Origin: Dehalobacterium formicoaceticum
GTDB lineage: Bacteria; Bacillota; Dehalobacteriia; Dehalobacteriales; Dehalobacteriaceae
Length of the DNA: 64,000 bases
NCBI RefSeq assembly: GCF_002224645.1
Contig: NZ_CP022121.1
Coordinates: forward strand, 2,672,501 to 2,736,500
Reading direction: 5' to 3'
The translations under genes and the position numbers were made by a program. The notes below the pieces were generated by a model. It did no database searches. It saw only the letters and a list, made by a program, of their open reading frames with translations, and was not told the DNA's origin. Below, piece after piece: positions 9,463 to 19,818 of this stretch. The stretch's first letter is position 1. Each line of letters opens with the position of its first letter.

Positions 9463-10344
9463 ATGGATATCCCTGCAAAAAAATGTCTGGCTGTGTTGGG
9501 CGGAGATGAACGGGAAATTATCCTGATCAAGTTATTGTTGGAGCAAGGATATGAAATAAAAACATTTGGTTTACCAAAGAACCTTTTGCCTTCCCGCATA
9601 CATAATTGCACTACCTGCCGGGAGGCCGTTAACAATGCTGAAGGAGTAATTCTTCCCATGCCGGGGGTTAATGATCTGGGCATTCTCTACACCAAATTGC
9701 ACCAGGAGAAAATAACCATCTCTCGGGAGGATCTGGCTGGCATCAAAGAACATGTCCCTGTTTTGGTAGGCCGGGCATCTTGCTATTTAAAAGAATTAGC
9801 TGCATCCCTGGGCTTTTTTCTAATTGAGGTGGCGGAGTTAGATGAGATTGCCATTCCCAATGCTGTTCCCACAGCAGAAGGAGCCATTCAATTGGCGATG
9901 GAAAAAACGCCCATGACGATCCACGGTTCACGGGCTTTGGTTATCGGATATGGCAGAATTGGCGAGGCATTGGCGATACGCTTGAAATGTTTAGGGGCAA
10001 AGGTTACGGTTTGCGCGAGAAATAAAATTCAATTAGCTAAATGCCACAGTCTTGCTTATGATACAAAAACCTTAGCCGAATTATCCGATGATGTTCATCT
10101 CGAAGATCTAATCTTTAATACTGTTCCGGCCTTAATCATCAATGAACAGGTTTTGCAGCAGGTCAAAAAAGAAGTATGGATCATTGATCTGGCATCACAT
10201 CCCGGAGGCACGGATTTTGAGGCAGCAAAAAGATTAGGTATCTCAGCTGTTTTGGCTCCGGGATTGCCCGGCAAAGTTGCGCCCCTCACTGCAGGCAGGA
10301 TTTTAGCGGAGGCCTATCCAGGCATCCTTGCAACTCATCATTAA
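9463..10344 (+). CDS. dpaA: Dipicolinate synthase subunit A (SpoVFA)
   Basis: DpaA with DpaB oxidises dihydrodipicolinate to dipicolinic acid in the mother cell. The protein has an N-terminal domain (LAVLGGDEREI) and a C-terminal NAD(P)-binding Rossmann domain with VIGYGRIGEALA (~residue 165). Length 293 aa is normal. The RBS GAGAGGAGG lies 8 nt before the ATG. It lies upstream of dpaB and the aspartokinase gene. Confidence 0.93.
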   Translation: MDIPAKKCLAVLGGDEREIILIKLLLEQGYEIKTFGLPKNLLPSRIHNCTTCREAVNNAEGVILPMPGVNDLGILYTKLHQEKITISREDLAGIKEHVPVLVGRASCYLKELAASLGFFLIEVAELDEIAIPNAVPTAEGAIQLAMEKTPMTIHGSRALVIGYGRIGEALAIRLKCLGAKVTVCARNKIQLAKCHSLAYDTKTLAELSDDVHLEDLIFNTVPALIINEQVLQQVKKEVWIIDLASHPGGTDFEAAKRLGISAVLAPGLPGKVAPLTAGRILAEAYPGILATHH

Positions 10345-10380
10345 AAGGTTGGTCTTTGGTATTTTTCGGGAGGTGCTTTT

Positions 10381-10983
10381 ATGCGTTTGAAGGATAAAAA
10401 AATCGGCTTTGCCCTGACTGGTTCCCATTGTACCATTGAGAAAGTCATTAAGGAAATCGAAAGGTTGATTCATGAAGAAGGGGCAGAGGTTTATCCAATT
10501 ATATCCCATGCGGTGGATAGTATGGATACTCGTTTTGGCACCGCAGCCCACTGGAAAGAAGCTTTGGAAAAAACTACCCAAAACAAAGTTATTACAACCA
10601 TTGTTGGAGCGGAACCCATCGGTCCAAAAAATTTGCTGGATGTTTTGGTAATTGCTCCATGCACAGGGAACACCATGGCAAAGCTGGCCCATGGCATCAC
10701 CGATAGTACGGTCTTAATGGCAGCAAAAGCGACATTAAGAAACCAGAATCCTGTGGTTGTGGCAATCTCAACCAACGACGGTCTGGGCTTTGCTGCCTGT
10801 AATTTAGGGATATTACTAAATTCGAAGAACATCTATTTTGTACCTTTCGGTCAAGACAATCCTGCCGGAAAATCTAATTCTTTAGTTGCACATATGAGCA
10901 AAATCGCCGATACCGTGGTGGGCAGTTTGCAGGGAAAACAAATACAGCCTGTCTTAGTTCAATATGAAGAAGCCTGTTGTTAA
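10381..10983 (+). CDS. dpaB: Dipicolinate synthase subunit B (SpoVFB)
   Basis: A 200-residue flavoprotein-fold subunit (start KKIGFALTGSHCTIEK; APCTGNTMAKLAHGITDS motif typical of the flavoprotein family). It works with DpaA in dipicolinate synthesis for spores. The RBS GGGAGG lies 8 nt before the ATG. It is followed by a strong terminator, which separates the dpa pair from the aspartokinase gene. Confidence 0.93.
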   Translation: MRLKDKKIGFALTGSHCTIEKVIKEIERLIHEEGAEVYPIISHAVDSMDTRFGTAAHWKEALEKTTQNKVITTIVGAEPIGPKNLLDVLVIAPCTGNTMAKLAHGITDSTVLMAAKATLRNQNPVVVAISTNDGLGFAACNLGILLNSKNIYFVPFGQDNPAGKSNSLVAHMSKIADTVVGSLQGKQIQPVLVQYEEACC

Positions 10984-10991
10984 TGGGCCGG

Positions 10992-11019
10992 AAACTTGGC
11001 GTCAGCCAAGTTTGTTTTC
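10992..11019 (+). terminator. Intrinsic terminator after dpaB
   Basis: Perfect 9-bp stem AAACTTGGC/GCCAAGTTT with a GTCA loop, followed by GTTTTC. Confidence 0.85.
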
Positions 11020-11153
11020 TATTCATCTATCGATAAGCATCTAATGGTAAAAACCCGGACTAAAGTCAAAAACTCTGTTTCTGGACATAATAATCAAAGA
11101 CCTTGGATATTGAGGCTTGAAGTATCGTGAAAATGGAAGACAGAGGTGAAAAG

Positions 11154-12365
11154 ATGAGGGTTCTGGTACAAAAATTTGGCGGAACTTCCCTCTCTACCGA
11201 AGAACAAAGAAAACTTGTCATCAAAAAAATCAGCGCGGCAATCGGAGATGGGAATCAAGTTGTCGCAGTTGTTTCTGCGATGGGAAGAAGGGGTGCGGCA
11301 TATGCTACGGATACCCTGAAAGATCTGGTTCCTGACGCCAAGATCCTTTCCAAAAAAGATTTAGACCTATTAATGTCCTGCGGTGAGATTATTTCCAGCG
11401 TTGTTTTGGTCAGTGAATTGGCTGCCGCAGGTATTCAGGCTGCTTGTTTAACTGGTGGTCAGGCGGGTATTATCACCGATGATAGCTATAACGATGCCCG
11501 CATTGTCCGGGTAAACCCGGTTGAGATTTATCGGGAACTGGAAAAAAATCAGGTTGTGATCGTAGCAGGTTTCCAAGGGATGACAGAAGAAGGTCAGATC
11601 ACAACCCTGGGCCGGGGGGGAAGCGATACCACTGCTGCGGCCCTGGGAGCGGCCCTGAAAGCCCATCGTATTGATATCTATACCGATGTGGATGGTGTTA
11701 AAACTGCCGATCCCAAAATTGTCAATAATGCAAAAACTCTGGAAAGGATTACCTATAACGAAATCTGCCAATTGGCTCATGAAGGAGCGAAGGTGATTCA
11801 TCCCCGGGCCGTTGAAATTGCCATGCAAGCCAATGTTCCTTTAAGGGTGCTCAGCACTTTTCTGGATGGGAACGGCACTATGGTGGCAAATGGCGCCGCC
11901 GGTGATACCGTCACAGACAGCATCAATGATAACACGATTACGGGAATTACCCAAAAAACGAATGTATCTCAGTTAATTATTCATAACCCGGCGAAGGATC
12001 AACATGTTTCCCAGCAGGTTTTTAAAGTGCTGGCAGCAAATGAAATCAGCGTAGATTTTATTACGATCAATGAAACAGAAACCATATTTACTGTCAGGGA
12101 TGATGTCTCTGCCCGGGCAATCTCGCTGATTCAGGATCTGGGTCTGGAAATCAGCACTCATCTCAACTGTGCCAAAGTGGCCGCAGTCGGGGCTGGGATG
12201 ACAGGAATTCCAGGTGTCATGTCGAAAATTGTGGAAGCATTGACAGAGAAAAATATCAGAATACTGCAATCCGCCGACTCATATACCAGCATTTGGTGCT
12301 TGGTACCCCAATCGGATATGGAAGAAGCCGTTCGTGCCTTACATGAGAAGTTTAATTTAGGATGA
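11154..12365 (+). CDS. dapG: Aspartate kinase (DapG-type)
   Basis: Aspartokinase phosphorylates aspartate, the first step to lysine, diaminopimelate and threonine. The kinase domain starts with VQKFGGTS and contains GRGGSDTTAAALGAAL. Two C-terminal ACT domains begin near residue 260. 403 aa matches the single-subunit DapG isoform. ATG at 11154 follows AGAGGTGA; a GTG at 11127 lacks an RBS. In Bacillus asd precedes this gene; here it does not. Confidence 0.92.
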   Translation: MRVLVQKFGGTSLSTEEQRKLVIKKISAAIGDGNQVVAVVSAMGRRGAAYATDTLKDLVPDAKILSKKDLDLLMSCGEIISSVVLVSELAAAGIQAACLTGGQAGIITDDSYNDARIVRVNPVEIYRELEKNQVVIVAGFQGMTEEGQITTLGRGGSDTTAAALGAALKAHRIDIYTDVDGVKTADPKIVNNAKTLERITYNEICQLAHEGAKVIHPRAVEIAMQANVPLRVLSTFLDGNGTMVANGAAGDTVTDSINDNTITGITQKTNVSQLIIHNPAKDQHVSQQVFKVLAANEISVDFITINETETIFTVRDDVSARAISLIQDLGLEISTHLNCAKVAAVGAGMTGIPGVMSKIVEALTEKNIRILQSADSYTSIWCLVPQSDMEEAVRALHEKFNLG

Positions 12366-12374
12366 GGTGAAAAT

Positions 12375-13256
12375 ATGAATTTTGGTTCAGTGATCACCGC
12401 CATGGTCACCCCTTTTGACCAAAATGGCAGCGTGCATTTTGATCAGGCTCAGAAATTTGCCCAATATTTATTGGAAAATGGATCTGATTCCCTGGTTATT
12501 TCTGGAACAACCGGTGAATCCCCCACCCTGAACTTTGAGGAAAAGCTAACCTTATTTTCCCGTGTGAAAGAAGGGATCGCCGGGAAAGGTGCCATCATTG
12601 CAGGAACGGGTTGTAATGATACCAAAGAAACCATTCAATTATCGGAGGCGGCAGCCAAAGTAGGCGTGGACGGTTTGCTTCTGGTGGTCCCTTATTATAA
12701 CAAACCCACCCAGGAAGGCCTCTATCAACACTTTAAGGCGGTCGCAGAGAGTGTCAGCATCCCAATTATGCTTTATAATATTCCCACCAGAACCGGGTGC
12801 AATTTGCTGCCCAGGACTGTACAAAGATTGGCAGAAATAGAGAACATCGTTGCTATTAAGGAAGCGGCGGGAAATATGGATCAGGTTTCAGAGCTCAGAA
12901 AATTGACGGGGGAAGATTTTGCGATTTATTCCGGAGATGATTCTGCCACATTACCCATGCTTTCCCTGGGTGGTGCAGGGGTTGTCAGTGTGGCGGCTCA
13001 GTTAGCAGGGAAGCAAATCAAACAAATGATCGAATTATTTAAGTCCGGTCACTCTCAGAAAGCTCTGGAGATCCACCTGCAACTTTTTGATTTGTTCAAA
13101 GGGATATTTGTTACCACCAATCCTGTACCTATCAAAACGGCATTAAATATGTTAGGATGGAATGTAGGCGGCTTTCGGCTTCCTTTGACGGAAGCAACAG
13201 CAGAAGAACAAGGTTTTATTAAACAGCTGTTAAAACAATACAAATTACTAAAATAA
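12375..13256 (+). CDS. dapA: 4-Hydroxy-tetrahydrodipicolinate synthase
   Basis: DapA condenses pyruvate with aspartate semialdehyde. The TIM-barrel protein has GTTGESPTL near residue 44, the tyrosine in YNIPTRTG and the Schiff-base lysine in [10 protein letters not shown] (~residue 161). 293 aa is normal. It starts 9 bp after the aspartokinase stop with a GAGGTGA RBS, so the two are co-transcribed. Confidence 0.96.
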   Translation: MNFGSVITAMVTPFDQNGSVHFDQAQKFAQYLLENGSDSLVISGTTGESPTLNFEEKLTLFSRVKEGIAGKGAIIAGTGCNDTKETIQLSEAAAKVGVDGLLLVVPYYNKPTQEGLYQHFKAVAESVSIPIMLYNIPTRTGCNLLPRTVQRLAEIENIVAIKEAAGNMDQVSELRKLTGEDFAIYSGDDSATLPMLSLGGAGVVSVAAQLAGKQIKQMIELFKSGHSQKALEIHLQLFDLFKGIFVTTNPVPIKTALNMLGWNVGGFRLPLTEATAEEQGFIKQLLKQYKLLK

Positions 13257-13425
13257 TTTATGGATTCTTCTAGCAAGAATGGCAATAATATATTATGTTT
13301 ATGTTATAATATAATTTGGTGCACGGAATTTTTATGGATTATGATTTTTATCCCAAGGTTTAACTATTCATTTCAATCCTATAACAGGAAAAAGTGATAA
13401 ACAATCTTTGGATAACAATATAAGA

Positions 13426-13465
13426 GCAGCAGTTGATCTTGCAGGTCTTCTGCTGCCAAAATTTT
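13426..13465 (+). terminator. Terminator-like hairpin in the RNase J leader
   Basis: GCAGCAG (13426-13432) pairs with CTGCTGC (13450-13456), with an inner GATC/GGTC pair, and a run of six T follows. It stands only ~15 nt before the rnj RBS and is therefore a candidate attenuator rather than an operon end. Confidence 0.5.
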
Positions 13466-13485
13466 TTAATAAAGGAGGTGGACAA

Positions 13486-15147
13486 ATGGTAGATAAAAAT
13501 GCAAAGATATCCTTGATACCGTTAGGCGGTCTCGGTGAAGTCGGGAAAAATATGACAGTGATCAAGTACGAAGAAAACATGATTGTAATTGATGCTGGTT
13601 TGATGTTTCCAGAAGATGAAATGCTAGGTGTGGATATGGTCATTCCGGATTACACCTATCTGTTGGAAAATAAAGAACAAGTAAAAGCAATTATCCTGAC
13701 CCACGGGCATGAAGATCACATTGGCGCACTACCATATGTTTTAAAAGATTTGGATGTACCGGTTTATGGAACAAAATTAACCTTAGGTCTACTTGAAGGG
13801 AAGTTAAAAGAACATCACGTTACCGCAACTTTGAATGTGGTGAAACCAAGAGATATATTAAAAATCGAACCTTTTAAGGTTGAATTTATCAAGGTAAGCC
13901 ACAGCATTGCCGATGCAGTGGCGGTGGCTGTGCATACGCCCTTAGGCATCATTCTTCATACCGGAGACTTTAAGATTGATATGACGCCGATTGACGGAGA
14001 GCCTGTAGATTTTCATAAATTTGCTGCTTTAGGGGAACGGGGCGTACTGCTGATGATGTCGGACAGCACCAACGTGGAACGCTTGGGTTACACCCAATCA
14101 GAACGATCTGTGGGAGAGACCTTTGATGAAACCTTCAGACAGGCAAAAGGCAGAATTATTCTCGCTTCTTTTGCCTCCAACGTTCATCGGGTTCAACAAG
14201 CCATCTGGGCTGCAGCCAAATATAATCGCAAAGTGGCCGTAATCGGGCGCAGCATGGTAAATGTGGTCAACGTTGCCTCTGAACTGGGTTATTTGAAAAT
14301 ACCCAAAAATACTCTGATTGAAATTGATGAAGTTGATCAGGTACCAGGTAACCGGGTCGTGATTTTGACAACGGGAAGTCAAGGTGAGCCGATGTCAGGT
14401 TTGACAAGAATGGCTATGGGGGATCATCGGCAGATTCATATTGTGCCGGGGGATACCATTATTATTTCAGCAGTGCCTATTCCCGGCAATGAAAAATCTG
14501 TTGCCCGTTCCATCGACCATCTGTTTAAACTGGGTGCTGATGTGATTTATGAATCGATAGCCGGCATTCACGTATCCGGGCATGCCAGCCAGGAGGAGCT
14601 TAAGCTCATGATTAATATCGTGAAACCAAAGTTCTTTGTGCCTGTCCATGGTGAATACCGCATGCTTTATAAACATGCCAAATTAGCCGAACAAATGGGC
14701 ATTCCGGCGGAAAATATTTTCATCGGTGAAAATGGACAAGTCATTGATTTTACCAAGAAAAAAGGACAACTGGCCGGTAAAGTTCAAGCAGGCAGAGTTT
14801 TAGTAGATGGACTTGGTGTGGGTGATGTAGGCAATGTGGTGCTAAAAGACCGTAAACAATTATCTCAAGACGGGATTGTGATTATTACCCTTACCGTGGA
14901 CAAGGCGTCCGGCACAGTTGCCGCCGGACCTGATCTTGTATCCCGAGGTTTTGTTTATGTAAAAGAATCAGAAAAACTGATGGAGGATGCCCGAAGAAAA
15001 ATCTTATCCGTTATAGAAAAGTATGATCAGGAAAAAATTAAGGATTGGTCCAATCTAAAATCTTCCATCCGGGATACCCTGGGCAAATATTTATACGAAA
15101 AAACAAAAAGAAAACCGATGATTATTCCCATTATCAGTGAAATGTAA
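13486..15147 (+). CDS. rnjA: Ribonuclease J
   Basis: RNase J is a metallo-beta-lactamase/beta-CASP enzyme with endonuclease and 5'-3' exonuclease activity in RNA decay. The HGHEDH metal motif is at residues 73-78; the beta-CASP and C-terminal domains follow. 553 aa fits the family. ATG at 13486 follows AAAGGAGGTGG. The 26 codons that could extend it upstream overlap a hairpin and do not look coding. Confidence 0.95.
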   Translation: MVDKNAKISLIPLGGLGEVGKNMTVIKYEENMIVIDAGLMFPEDEMLGVDMVIPDYTYLLENKEQVKAIILTHGHEDHIGALPYVLKDLDVPVYGTKLTLGLLEGKLKEHHVTATLNVVKPRDILKIEPFKVEFIKVSHSIADAVAVAVHTPLGIILHTGDFKIDMTPIDGEPVDFHKFAALGERGVLLMMSDSTNVERLGYTQSERSVGETFDETFRQAKGRIILASFASNVHRVQQAIWAAAKYNRKVAVIGRSMVNVVNVASELGYLKIPKNTLIEIDEVDQVPGNRVVILTTGSQGEPMSGLTRMAMGDHRQIHIVPGDTIIISAVPIPGNEKSVARSIDHLFKLGADVIYESIAGIHVSGHASQEELKLMINIVKPKFFVPVHGEYRMLYKHAKLAEQMGIPAENIFIGENGQVIDFTKKKGQLAGKVQAGRVLVDGLGVGDVGNVVLKDRKQLSQDGIVIITLTVDKASGTVAAGPDLVSRGFVYVKESEKLMEDARRKILSVIEKYDQEKIKDWSNLKSSIRDTLGKYLYEKTKRKPMIIPIISEM

Positions 15148-15163
15148 TAAAATTTTAATTAAG

Positions 15164-15196
15164 AATACGCAGTGGAGACACTGTGTATTTTTTTTC
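15164..15196 (+). terminator. Intrinsic terminator after rnjA
   Basis: AATACGCAGTG pairs with CACTGTGTATT (one G-T pair), loop GAGA, followed by a T tract. Confidence 0.9.
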
Positions 15197-15246
15197 TTCA
15201 TTCTTCTCATACTAGATCTAAAGCATGAGAAGGAGTGAAGTAAAAA

Positions 15247-15960
15247 ATGGAAGAACCTACGATTGAACCTCAAGAAAATGACCAATCTCCAGAAAAAGCA
15301 GATTTGATTACGGAGCTGGGACAAACTCAATTACCGGTATCAAAAAGTAATATTCATGTAATTACTATTGTGGGTCAGGTGGAAGGTCATTTGGTCATGC
15401 CTCCGCAAAATAAGACGACAAAATATGAACATATTATTCCTCAACTGGTTGCGGTGGAACAAAACCCGGATATTGAAGGTCTCATGATCATATTAAATAC
15501 GGTAGGTGGTGACGTTGAAGCAGGTTTGGCCATTGCGGAAATGATCAGTAGTTTATCTAAGCCTACTGTTTCTTTAGTTTTAGGCGGGGGACACAGCATC
15601 GGTGTTCCCATTGCCGTAGCGGCAGACTATTCCTTCATTGCCCATTCCGCAACGATGACCATTCACCCGATTCGTTTAACAGGATTAGTGATTGGTGTGC
15701 AGCAAAGCTTTGACTATTTGGATAAGATGCAGGATCGTGTGATTAATTTTATCACAGCAAATTCCCGGATGGATGAAAGTAATTTTAGAAAACTCATGAC
15801 GACAACAGGTGAATTGGCTCGGGATGTGGGCACAATTGTCGTGGGTAAAGAAGCGGTCAAGCTGGGTCTGATCGATGAAGTAGGTGGTGTCGGAGAAGCA
15901 ATTAGGAAAATGAACTCTTTGATTGAAGAAAACACTACAAAAAATGTCGAGGTGCATTAA
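15247..15960 (+). CDS. tepA: ClpP-class serine protease, TepA family
   Basis: A ClpP-fold protein with catalytic Ser in GGGHSIG (residue ~117) and His in MTIHPIR (~140). The acidic N-terminal ~30 residues are low in complexity and there is no signal peptide. TepA-type proteins are linked to protein export and to degradation of spore proteins in Bacillus. It lies between RNase J and FtsK/SpoIIIE, its usual place. Confidence 0.88.
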   Translation: MEEPTIEPQENDQSPEKADLITELGQTQLPVSKSNIHVITIVGQVEGHLVMPPQNKTTKYEHIIPQLVAVEQNPDIEGLMIILNTVGGDVEAGLAIAEMISSLSKPTVSLVLGGGHSIGVPIAVAADYSFIAHSATMTIHPIRLTGLVIGVQQSFDYLDKMQDRVINFITANSRMDESNFRKLMTTTGELARDVGTIVVGKEAVKLGLIDEVGGVGEAIRKMNSLIEENTTKNVEVH

Positions 15961-15961
15961 A

Positions 15962-16162
15962 TTGTTATGGACCATTATGCCGGAAGAAATGATTTTAGAA
16001 GGTTATGATCAGAAACGGGAATACCAGGTAAAAAAATTCATGGGGCGAGATTTCATTGTCGAGTCTGGTGAAAACAATCAGGATGTGATTGTCCAGTTGC
16101 TCAGTACAGATCCTAATGATTTTCTAAAACAATCTTTTGGGCCTGGAAATGGATTCCATTAA
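15962..16162 (+). CDS. YlzJ-like small protein
   Basis: A 66-residue protein starting MLWTIMPEEMILEG, which matches the YlzJ-like family (start of the type M-I-L-Y-T-x-M-P). I chose TTG at 15962 because GAGGTG ends 7 nt before it. The frame is open further upstream inside tepA, but those residues do not fit. Function unknown. It sits in the same place (between tepA and ftsK) in many spore formers. Confidence 0.75.
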   Translation: MLWTIMPEEMILEGYDQKREYQVKKFMGRDFIVESGENNQDVIVQLLSTDPNDFLKQSFGPGNGFH

Positions 16163-16216
16163 TCTAGGTCAACATTTTCAGATCAATGAAAGAATATCCG
16201 TCCGAATGAGGAGCAT

Positions 16217-16345
16217 CTTTCAGAAAGTACAAAAGAAAACTTTCTTAATGCAGGCTGACCTGTATAAGAAAGTTTTCTTTATACTTTCAAAGGATATAAA
16301 TTTTAAAGGTTGAGTGCAATTAGGTAATCCCAAGTTACCAGCAGG
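16217..16345 (+). repeat. Dispersed repeat, copy 2, interrupted by a long hairpin
   Basis: The left half CTTTCAGAAAGTA (16217-16229) and the right half TATAAATTTTAAAGGTTG...GTGCAATTAGG match copies 1 and 3. Between them is an extra segment with a perfect 16-bp inverted repeat (16232-16247 with 16265-16280). That hairpin may serve as a terminator for tepA-ylzJ. The element lies in the 432-bp gap 16163-16594. Confidence 0.65.
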
Positions 16346-16516
16346 GTGTAATGGATGCATTTCATTAATATATTAGTGAAATGATAGAAAAGATAAGAGA
16401 CGCATGTTATAATTATATGGTATAATTATTTAGATCTAAAACAATCGGAGCATGCTTTAATCCTTAATTATTAACATGCTTAGAAGCTTTACTATTTATG
16501 GCTATTACATTTTTTT

Positions 16517-16546
16517 GAAAGCGCAACTGAATGTTGCGCTTTCTTC
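16517..16546 (+). terminator. Terminator-like hairpin upstream of ftsK
   Basis: A perfect 11-bp stem GAAAGCGCAAC/GTTGCGCTTTC with loop TGAAT. Two TATAAT boxes lie at about 16409 and 16421, so a short untranslated transcript of ~100 nt could end here. No coding sequence is visible in this part of the gap. Confidence 0.6.
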
Positions 16547-16594
16547 AAGAGTTTAATAAATAATTTTTTCATGATAAGATTCTGAGGTGAAACG

Positions 16595-18898
16595 ATGGCT
16601 AAACCTAAACAAAAATCAAAAGCAGATGCTGCACTGCTGAAAGAAGGAGCCAGACATGAGATTTTGGGGATTTCATTAATCGCTCTGGGTATTTTGCTTT
16701 TAATCAGTTTTTATTTAGTTCCGATTAATAATATTGGGGATCCTAAACAAATGGGGACCATTGGAATTTTTGCCGTCAAGGTGCTCGCTGGAATATTTGG
16801 TATGGGCAGATATTTAGTTGCCGTACTGATGATAGTTTTTGGGATTTTGTTATTTAAAAAGCAGCCTTACAGTTTTATTAAGCAAAAATTATGGGGCATG
16901 ATACTGCTTTTCTTATGTTTTATTACTTTGTTACACCTTTATATTGATGCGGATAATTTTAAATCATTTGTTGCCACCGGAATTAGGGGGGAAGGCGGCG
17001 GTTTCATCGGGGCCGTTCTTTGTTATCTCATGCAAAAGGGCTTTGGTGTGATTGGCACCCAAATCATCTTAAGCGCCTTAACCGTAGTGAGCATTATTCT
17101 TATTACTGAGATTTCAATCTTTTCTGTTTTGCAGCGCCTCATGAAGACGCTAGGCAATATTTTACATAAATTTCAACTTGCTGTGACCAATTTTATCTAT
17201 GAAGATGAGGACGAAAAGAAACAAAAGAAAGAAAGGAAAGAAAACCCTAGAAAATCACTTTTTAAAAAAAAGGCCATAAAAGAAAATGAAGAACTGCCGA
17301 TTATTATTGATCATGAATTCAACTCCCCGGAACCTGTGAAACCCTGGGAAGAAAATGATCAGAATATTATTTCCGTGCCGAAGCCTTTAGAGTTTATGCC
17401 TCAAGTAGCTAATCATAAAAATACCAAGGAGCAGGAAGACCAGCCTGCCCTGCCCATGAATCATAAAATAGAAGATGATTCTTATCGTTTGCCTTCCCTG
17501 GACATATTACAAAGTGCGGTTAAAATAAAAAGCCCCAGAATGAACAAGGAAATTACAGACAGCATTCGTATTTTGGAAGACACTTTAGACAGCTTCGGGG
17601 TCAAGGTAAAAGTGACCCAGGTAAGCTGTGGTCCTGCTATCACAAGGTTTGAAATGCAGCCTTGTCCCGGGGTAAAAGTCAGTAAAATTGTTAATTTAGC
17701 GGATGATATTGCATTAAATCTAGCAGCCCCGTCCGTAAGAATTGAAGCACCGATTCCGGGCAAATCCGTAATCGGGATTGAGGTTCCCAAAAAAGAAATA
17801 TCCACGGTTTCATTCCGTGAAGTATTGGAAACACCCCAGTTTTTACAAGCCTCTTCTAAATTAACAGTTGCTCTGGGCAAAGACATCAGCGGTAATGGGG
17901 TTGTGGCTGATTTGTCCTCCATGCCCCACCTGCTCATTGCAGGATCCACTGGTTCGGGCAAAAGTGTTTGTATGAACTCTCTGATTTGCAGTATTTTATA
18001 TAAAGCCAAGCCTTCTGAGGTTAAATTTTTAATGATTGACCCCAAAATGGTGGAATTAGCAAATTATAATGGGCTGCCCCATTTAATAACACCAGTGGTT
18101 ATTGATCCAAAAAAAGCAGCCGGGGCCTTAAAATGGATTGTACACGAAATGGAAAACAGATATAATGTTTTTGCCTCAACAGGCGTTAAGGATCTACACC
18201 GTTTTAATGAATTAAAAAAGGGTACCGGAGAAGAATTGCCGCAAATGCTGGTCTTGATCGATGAATTAGCGGATCTGATGATGGTGGCCCCCAATGATGT
18301 GGAAGATGCCATTTGCAGATTGGCACAAATGGCGCGGGCAGCCGGCATTCATCTTGTGATCGCAACCCAAAGACCTTCCGTTGATGTCATCACCGGTTTG
18401 ATTAAGGCCAATATTCCATCCCGTATTGCCTTTGCTGTTTCTTCTCAAATTGATTCCCGAACCATTCTGGATATGGCAGGTGCCGAAAAGTTGCTAGGCC
18501 GGGGAGATATGCTTTTTTATCCGGTGGGGGCCGCAAAACCCATCCGAGTGCAGGGTGTTTATGTATCTGAAGAAGAAATCAGCTCCATCGTGTCCCATTG
18601 CGCCCATCAAGCAAAACCGGAATATTTGGACGGGATTTTTCAACATGAGCTGACAAAAGAGGAAGAACGTGGGGAGACAGATGAACTTTTTGAAGATGCA
18701 GCAAAATTAATCCTTACCACCGGCCAGGCTTCCGTATCCCTGATTCAACGCCGTCTGCGTGTTGGTTATTCCAGAGCAGCCAGATTAATGGATATGCTGG
18801 AGAATAAAGGCATTGTGGGCGGTTATGAAGGATCAAAACCAAGAAATATTCTTATCACCTTGGAACAATTTGAACGATTGCAGGAAAATGAGTTCTAA
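16595..18898 (+). CDS. ftsK: DNA translocase FtsK/SpoIIIE
   Basis: A 767-residue motor that pumps DNA across the division or sporulation septum. Four or five N-terminal membrane segments lie within residues ~20-190, then a charged linker. The RecA-like motor has Walker [10 protein letters not shown] (~residue 450) and Walker [12 protein letters not shown]. The C-terminal gamma winged helix contains [19 protein letters not shown]. The RBS TGAGGTGA lies 6-7 nt before the ATG. Whether it serves vegetative division, sporulation or both cannot be told from sequence. Confidence 0.95.
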   Translation: MAKPKQKSKADAALLKEGARHEILGISLIALGILLLISFYLVPINNIGDPKQMGTIGIFAVKVLAGIFGMGRYLVAVLMIVFGILLFKKQPYSFIKQKLWGMILLFLCFITLLHLYIDADNFKSFVATGIRGEGGGFIGAVLCYLMQKGFGVIGTQIILSALTVVSIILITEISIFSVLQRLMKTLGNILHKFQLAVTNFIYEDEDEKKQKKERKENPRKSLFKKKAIKENEELPIIIDHEFNSPEPVKPWEENDQNIISVPKPLEFMPQVANHKNTKEQEDQPALPMNHKIEDDSYRLPSLDILQSAVKIKSPRMNKEITDSIRILEDTLDSFGVKVKVTQVSCGPAITRFEMQPCPGVKVSKIVNLADDIALNLAAPSVRIEAPIPGKSVIGIEVPKKEISTVSFREVLETPQFLQASSKLTVALGKDISGNGVVADLSSMPHLLIAGSTGSGKSVCMNSLICSILYKAKPSEVKFLMIDPKMVELANYNGLPHLITPVVIDPKKAAGALKWIVHEMENRYNVFASTGVKDLHRFNELKKGTGEELPQMLVLIDELADLMMVAPNDVEDAICRLAQMARAAGIHLVIATQRPSVDVITGLIKANIPSRIAFAVSSQIDSRTILDMAGAEKLLGRGDMLFYPVGAAKPIRVQGVYVSEEEISSIVSHCAHQAKPEYLDGIFQHELTKEEERGETDELFEDAAKLILTTGQASVSLIQRRLRVGYSRAARLMDMLENKGIVGGYEGSKPRNILITLEQFERLQENEF

Positions 18899-18995
18899 AG
18901 GATTCCCGGGCCCTATCTTGTAACAAAAATTGATCTTTGATATACTGTTTCTGTCGGAATCATCCCGTTTAAAACCTAGAAATGAGGTGATCTTC

Positions 18996-19787
18996 ATGGA
19001 TGACATTGGAGAAAAACTACGTGTGACGCGGGAAGCTAAGCACATATCCCTCCGTGAAGCTGAAGATAATACAAAAATCAGAATGAAGTATTTGATCGCC
19101 CTGGAAGCAAATGATTTTGATGCCCTCCCAGGCAGGGCTTATCTCATTGGCTTCCTCAGAACATACGCCCGTTTTTTAGGATTGAATGATGAAGAATTAG
19201 TGCACATTTTAAAAACTAATTTACCAACAGAAGTTCATCGTGAAGAAGGAAAAGGAAGAGTAGGGCAGAAGAAGATTAAGATTCGTGTGAAGAAACCCAG
19301 ATTATTATTTCTAATCGGTGTCCTGCTGGGAATTTTTCTTTTAGGCGGGATCGTTTCGGCCTTTTTGGGGGATCAGAATTCAGACCTTCCCAAGGACGGA
19401 ATTTCAGGAAGTGAGTCATCCGATGGTCAGGAACCTCAGAAGATACCGAACGGTCAAAACTCGTTGGATAAAAACCCTGAAACCTCTGCCCTTGTGGGGA
19501 CAACTGAAAATAATACCGGAATAAATCCCGAAACAGAGATTAACGGAGTTTCCGTCACTGTGATCGTTAGAGAAGACAGCTGCTGGATTGGGGTGACCAT
19601 TGACGGTAAAAAGGATTACCAAGGTACTTTAACAGCAGGTGATAACCGCACTTTTGCCGGGCAGGAAAAGATTGTTATTAAATACGGAAATGCCGGCGTG
19701 GTTGAGACCATTACCAATGGGGATCGAATCTATCCGGTGGGAGCTAAAAACCAGGTTCTGACCAAAGAATATCCGGAAAGAAATTGA
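18996..19787 (+). CDS. RodZ-like protein (HTH-TM-DUF4115)
   Basis: The N-terminus is a Cro/C1-type helix-turn-helix (residues ~4-70, MDDIGEKLRVTREAKHISL...), followed by a basic stretch, one membrane segment (~105-123), a low-complexity linker and a C-terminal DUF4115 domain. This layout is that of RodZ, which links MreB to the membrane and cell shape. ATG at 18996 follows TGAGGTGA; the upstream extension to 18930 is poor. It lies between ftsK and rimO, as in many Firmicutes. Confidence 0.85.
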   Translation: MDDIGEKLRVTREAKHISLREAEDNTKIRMKYLIALEANDFDALPGRAYLIGFLRTYARFLGLNDEELVHILKTNLPTEVHREEGKGRVGQKKIKIRVKKPRLLFLIGVLLGIFLLGGIVSAFLGDQNSDLPKDGISGSESSDGQEPQKIPNGQNSLDKNPETSALVGTTENNTGINPETEINGVSVTVIVREDSCWIGVTIDGKKDYQGTLTAGDNRTFAGQEKIVIKYGNAGVVETITNGDRIYPVGAKNQVLTKEYPERN

Positions 19788-19818
19788 TACATAACTATAT
19801 GGGAAAAGGGGTTTAAGA

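Noticed and set aside
11014-11153. Lysine riboswitch or T-box before the aspartokinase gene
   Set aside because: The gap is only ~140 bp and shows neither the conserved lysine-riboswitch blocks nor a T-box sequence or terminator.
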